Origin: JALVDI01 sp039186435
GTDB lineage: Bacteria; Myxococcota_A; Polyangia; Polyangiales; Houyiibacteriaceae
DNA length: 6,940 nt
Reading direction: 5' to 3'
Assembly: GCA_039186435.1 (NCBI GenBank)
Contig: JBCDAA010000451.1
Location: forward strand, 1 to 6,940
How positions within the stretch are numbered: position 1 is the stretch's first letter; each line of letters starts with the position of its first letter. The position numbers were made by a program, and so were the translations under genes. Positions 5,013 to 6,940 of the stretch are shown in pieces. Below the pieces are notes generated by a model. It was not told where the DNA came from. It saw only the letters and a program-made list of their open reading frames with translations, and searched no databases.

Positions 5013-6940
5013 GCAGGAAGTTCGATCACAAAGGTGGTTCCTTCGCTTGGGTTGGTTCGAACGGTAATTCGACCACCGGCCGCGGAAACGATTCGCTGAC
5101 TGATGGCGAGGCCGAGCCCCGTCCCGCGCTGTTTGGTCGTGACGAAAGGAACGAAGAGCTTTGCGCGAACGTCGGCAGCGATGCCGGGGCCCGTGTCGTG
5201 CACAAGGATCTTCACCACCTGCTGATCGTCGGCGGCCTGTACGACCGTCGAAAGGTGGAGGTCCCCGTCGTAGTCCATCGCCTGCAGCGCATTTTGAATC
5301 AGGTTGATGAGCACCTGCCGCAGCTGCTCGAGATCGATCCGAACCTTCGGCAATTCCTCCGCGAGGTCGACGCTCACCGCGACATCGCGAACTTCGCTTT
5401 TCAGCAGGTGCAGCGTTCGTTCGATCGCCGCGTTGATGTCGGTCGGCGACGGGTTGCCGCGGGATGGGCGCGCGTAGTCGAGAAAGCTGCCCACCACCCG
5501 GTTCAGGCGGTCGACCTCCTCCACGATGATGTCGAGAAACTCGTCGTCCTCGTCCTCCCGTCCATCGGTGAGGTATTGCGCGCTGGCTTTGATCGCACCG
5601 AGAGGATTGCGAATCTCGTGGGCGAGGCCAGCGGCCATTTCACCGAGGGCGGCCAATCGGTCTCGTTCCTTGAGCTGTTGATAGAGGCGTGAGTTTTCAA
5701 GCGCGATGGAGGTTTGCGCCGCGAGGCCCATGAGGAGACCGATCTCCTCTGGAGAAAACGCGTCGCGCATGCGCTGGTCGCGAAGGGAAAGAAGGCCGTA
5801 GAGATCGCCGTCCTGCGACTGCAGCGCGAGACAGAGCGAGGAGTGCATGGCGTCCATCGTCTGCGAGATCTCGTAGAGCGTTTCCGCGTCGCGGTCCTCC
5901 CCGGCATTGCGCTGCTCGGCGAGCTGCCGCTCGATATTCTCGAGCACCAGGTATCCCTCTTCTTTGATGCGCTCAAGAAGCGGGCCTGCAGGCGCCATTT
6001 CCAACCGCGCGACCGGTTCCGGTCCGACAAAGCCGACGACGTCGTAGCGTCGAAGACTCTCTTCGCCGAGGTAGATGCTCGCGTGGGTCACGCGTCGTGA
6101 TTGTTCGAGACCGTTCATCAGCACGTCGGAGAGCTCTTCGCGCTGCAGGACGTGGGCGACCTGTCGTCGAAGGTCTTGGACCTGTCGGTCGAGATCGAAG
6201 CGCTCGCGAAAGAGGATTTGCCCGATCTGTTCGAGGACCCGTCGGCGAACCGGATCGAAGAGCACCAGCACGACGAGGGCCGCTACGACCGCGTGAAGAA
6301 AGTACTGACGGCCACCGAGGTCCGCGAGGAGCCAGAGGATCCCAGCGAGGGTGAAGGAGAGGGCGGTCAGCACGGCGAGGCGCCCGGCGAGCTCGTAGAG
6401 GTCGATCAATCGAAGCTGCAGGACCGACTGGTGCAGCATATAGAGAAAGATCAGCACGAGAATGGAGCCGACCGGTGGGATGTCGACGCCGAGAAAGGGG
6501 AGGTACTCGAAGACGGCGAAGAAGCCGGCGAGCCCGCCGACCAACGCGAGGAACATCAGTCGGGCGGCTTCGAACTTGGAGGTCGCACTTCGCGAACGCA
6601 GGTAGAGCATCGCGAGCGACGCGAAGAGAAACACCGAGACGTAGACAACGATCGTGGAGCGAACGAAGAGGTGCCGGTAGAGAGGCGTCGGGGTGGTTGC
6701 GAGAATGATCCCTGCGCAGATCAGCGATCCGCGGTGAATCGCTTTGTTCCAGCGCGTGTCGTCGGCAACGAAGACGCGGAAGAACTGCACGGCTGCCATG
6801 GGAAGCAGCACGCCGAACGCGAAGTTCGCCCGTGCCCAAAACGTGCCGCTCAGCAGCTTCGTGAGGACACTCGTGAAGTACCAAAGCCCGACGTTGAGGG
6901 CGAAGAGTGCAAAGAGGAGCTGGTCGCGCCGCTTGCGTGA
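4892..6940 (-). CDS. Membrane sensor histidine kinase, N-terminus beyond window (7TM-type sensor, GAF, HisKA, HATPase)
   Basis: The frame is open to the window edge, so the true start lies outside, and 682 residues are visible. A GTG at 6811 would cut through transmembrane helices and is rejected as the start. About seven or eight hydrophobic helices span visible residues 8-228 (for example 8-27, 96-114, 156-175, 188-206, 214-228), resembling the 7TM sensor region of histidine kinases. A GAF-like domain follows at about 262-415. The kinase core is complete: H-box LAHEIRNPLGAIKAS with His441, N-box NLIQNALQAM (546-555), G1 DTGPGI (582-587), F-box FVPFVTTK (596-603), and G2 GTGLGLAI (606-613). 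The fold should end near FVIELPAY (637-644), yet the frame runs 38 more Ser/Ala/Pro-rich residues to a TAG at 4894-4892, overlapping the lipoprotein gene. The core resembles NtrB-like kinases. The partner regulator and signal are unknown, and no regulator lies in the window. Confidence 0.95.
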   Translation of the reverse strand, partial: SRKRRDQLLFALFALNVGLWYFTSVLTKLLSGTFWARANFAFGVLLPMAAVQFFRVFVADDTRWNKAIHRGSLICAGIILATTPTPLYRHLFVRSTIVVYVSVFLFASLAMLYLRSRSATSKFEAARLMFLALVGGLAGFFAVFEYLPFLGVDIPPVGSILVLIFLYMLHQSVLQLRLIDLYELAGRLAVLTALSFTLAGILWLLADLGGRQYFLHAVVAALVVLVLFDPVRRRVLEQIGQILFRERFDLDRQVQDLRRQVAHVLQREELSDVLMNGLEQSRRVTHASIYLGEESLRRYDVVGFVGPEPVARLEMAPAGPLLERIKEEGYLVLENIERQLAEQRNAGEDRDAETLYEISQTMDAMHSSLCLALQSQDGDLYGLLSLRDQRMRDAFSPEEIGLLMGLAAQTSIALENSRLYQQLKERDRLAALGEMAAGLAHEIRNPLGAIKASAQYLTDGREDEDDEFLDIIVEEVDRLNRVVGSFLDYARPSRGNPSPTDINAAIERTLHLLKSEVRDVAVSVDLAEELPKVRIDLEQLRQVLINLIQNALQAMDYDGDLHLSTVVQAADDQQVVKILVHDTGPGIAADVRAKLFVPFVTTKQRGTGLGLAISQRIVSAAGGRITVRTNPSEGTTFVIELPAYEPAGSPSTASNSESAPSPSSDSRSAGAGDAPRSVATSR

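Noticed and set aside
6101..6940. Long + strand frame opposite the kinase (279 residues, Glu-rich)
   Set aside because: It mirrors the kinase coding strand. The acidic, Arg-rich composition is the usual antisense shadow in GC-rich genes, and it lacks any domain.

Overview
The window is GC-rich bacterial chromosomal DNA, very densely packed, with six protein-coding genes. Two of them run off the edges. The signal peptides, an outer-membrane beta-barrel protein, a lipoprotein and a 7TM-GAF histidine kinase point to a Gram-negative organism. Style and composition would fit the Myxococcota/Deltaproteobacteria, but that placement is inference from protein flavour and not from a marker gene.

Layout, left to right. 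(1) The C-terminal end of an unrecognised protein on + (1-243), ending in Gln/Pro-rich octapeptide repeats and Gly-Tyr-Pro repeats. (2) A two-gene minus-strand operon: an outer-membrane protein (2180-1188), then a PlsC/MGAT-like acyltransferase (1185-244) whose ATG lies 2 bases after the upstream stop. The acyltransferase stop directly abuts the stop of gene 1. (3) Divergent from the operon across 45 bp, a TrmL-type tRNA wobble 2'-O-methyltransferase on + (2226-2756). (4) Convergent with trmL, alanine dehydrogenase on - (3899-2790), started at a GTG behind a perfect GGAGG. (5) Divergent from ald across 87 bp, a predicted lipoprotein on + (3987-5012). (6) On -, a large membrane sensor histidine kinase (6940-4892), truncated at its N-terminus by the window edge, whose C-terminal tail overlaps the lipoprotein gene tail-to-tail by 121 bp.

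The genes do not form one pathway. trmL and ald are housekeeping or metabolic genes. The OMP-acyltransferase pair suggests an envelope role. The kinase has no response regulator within the window. There is no mobile element, CRISPR array, RNA gene, phage gene or defence system, and no stretch over 300 bp lacks a gene. I see no clear new multi-gene system. The points worth a second look are the antisense C-terminal overlap, a hairpin that could mask the ald ribosome-binding site, a possible leaderless promoter for the OMP gene, the HX6D spacing in the acyltransferase, and a lipoprotein whose second half faintly recalls the AMMECR1 fold.
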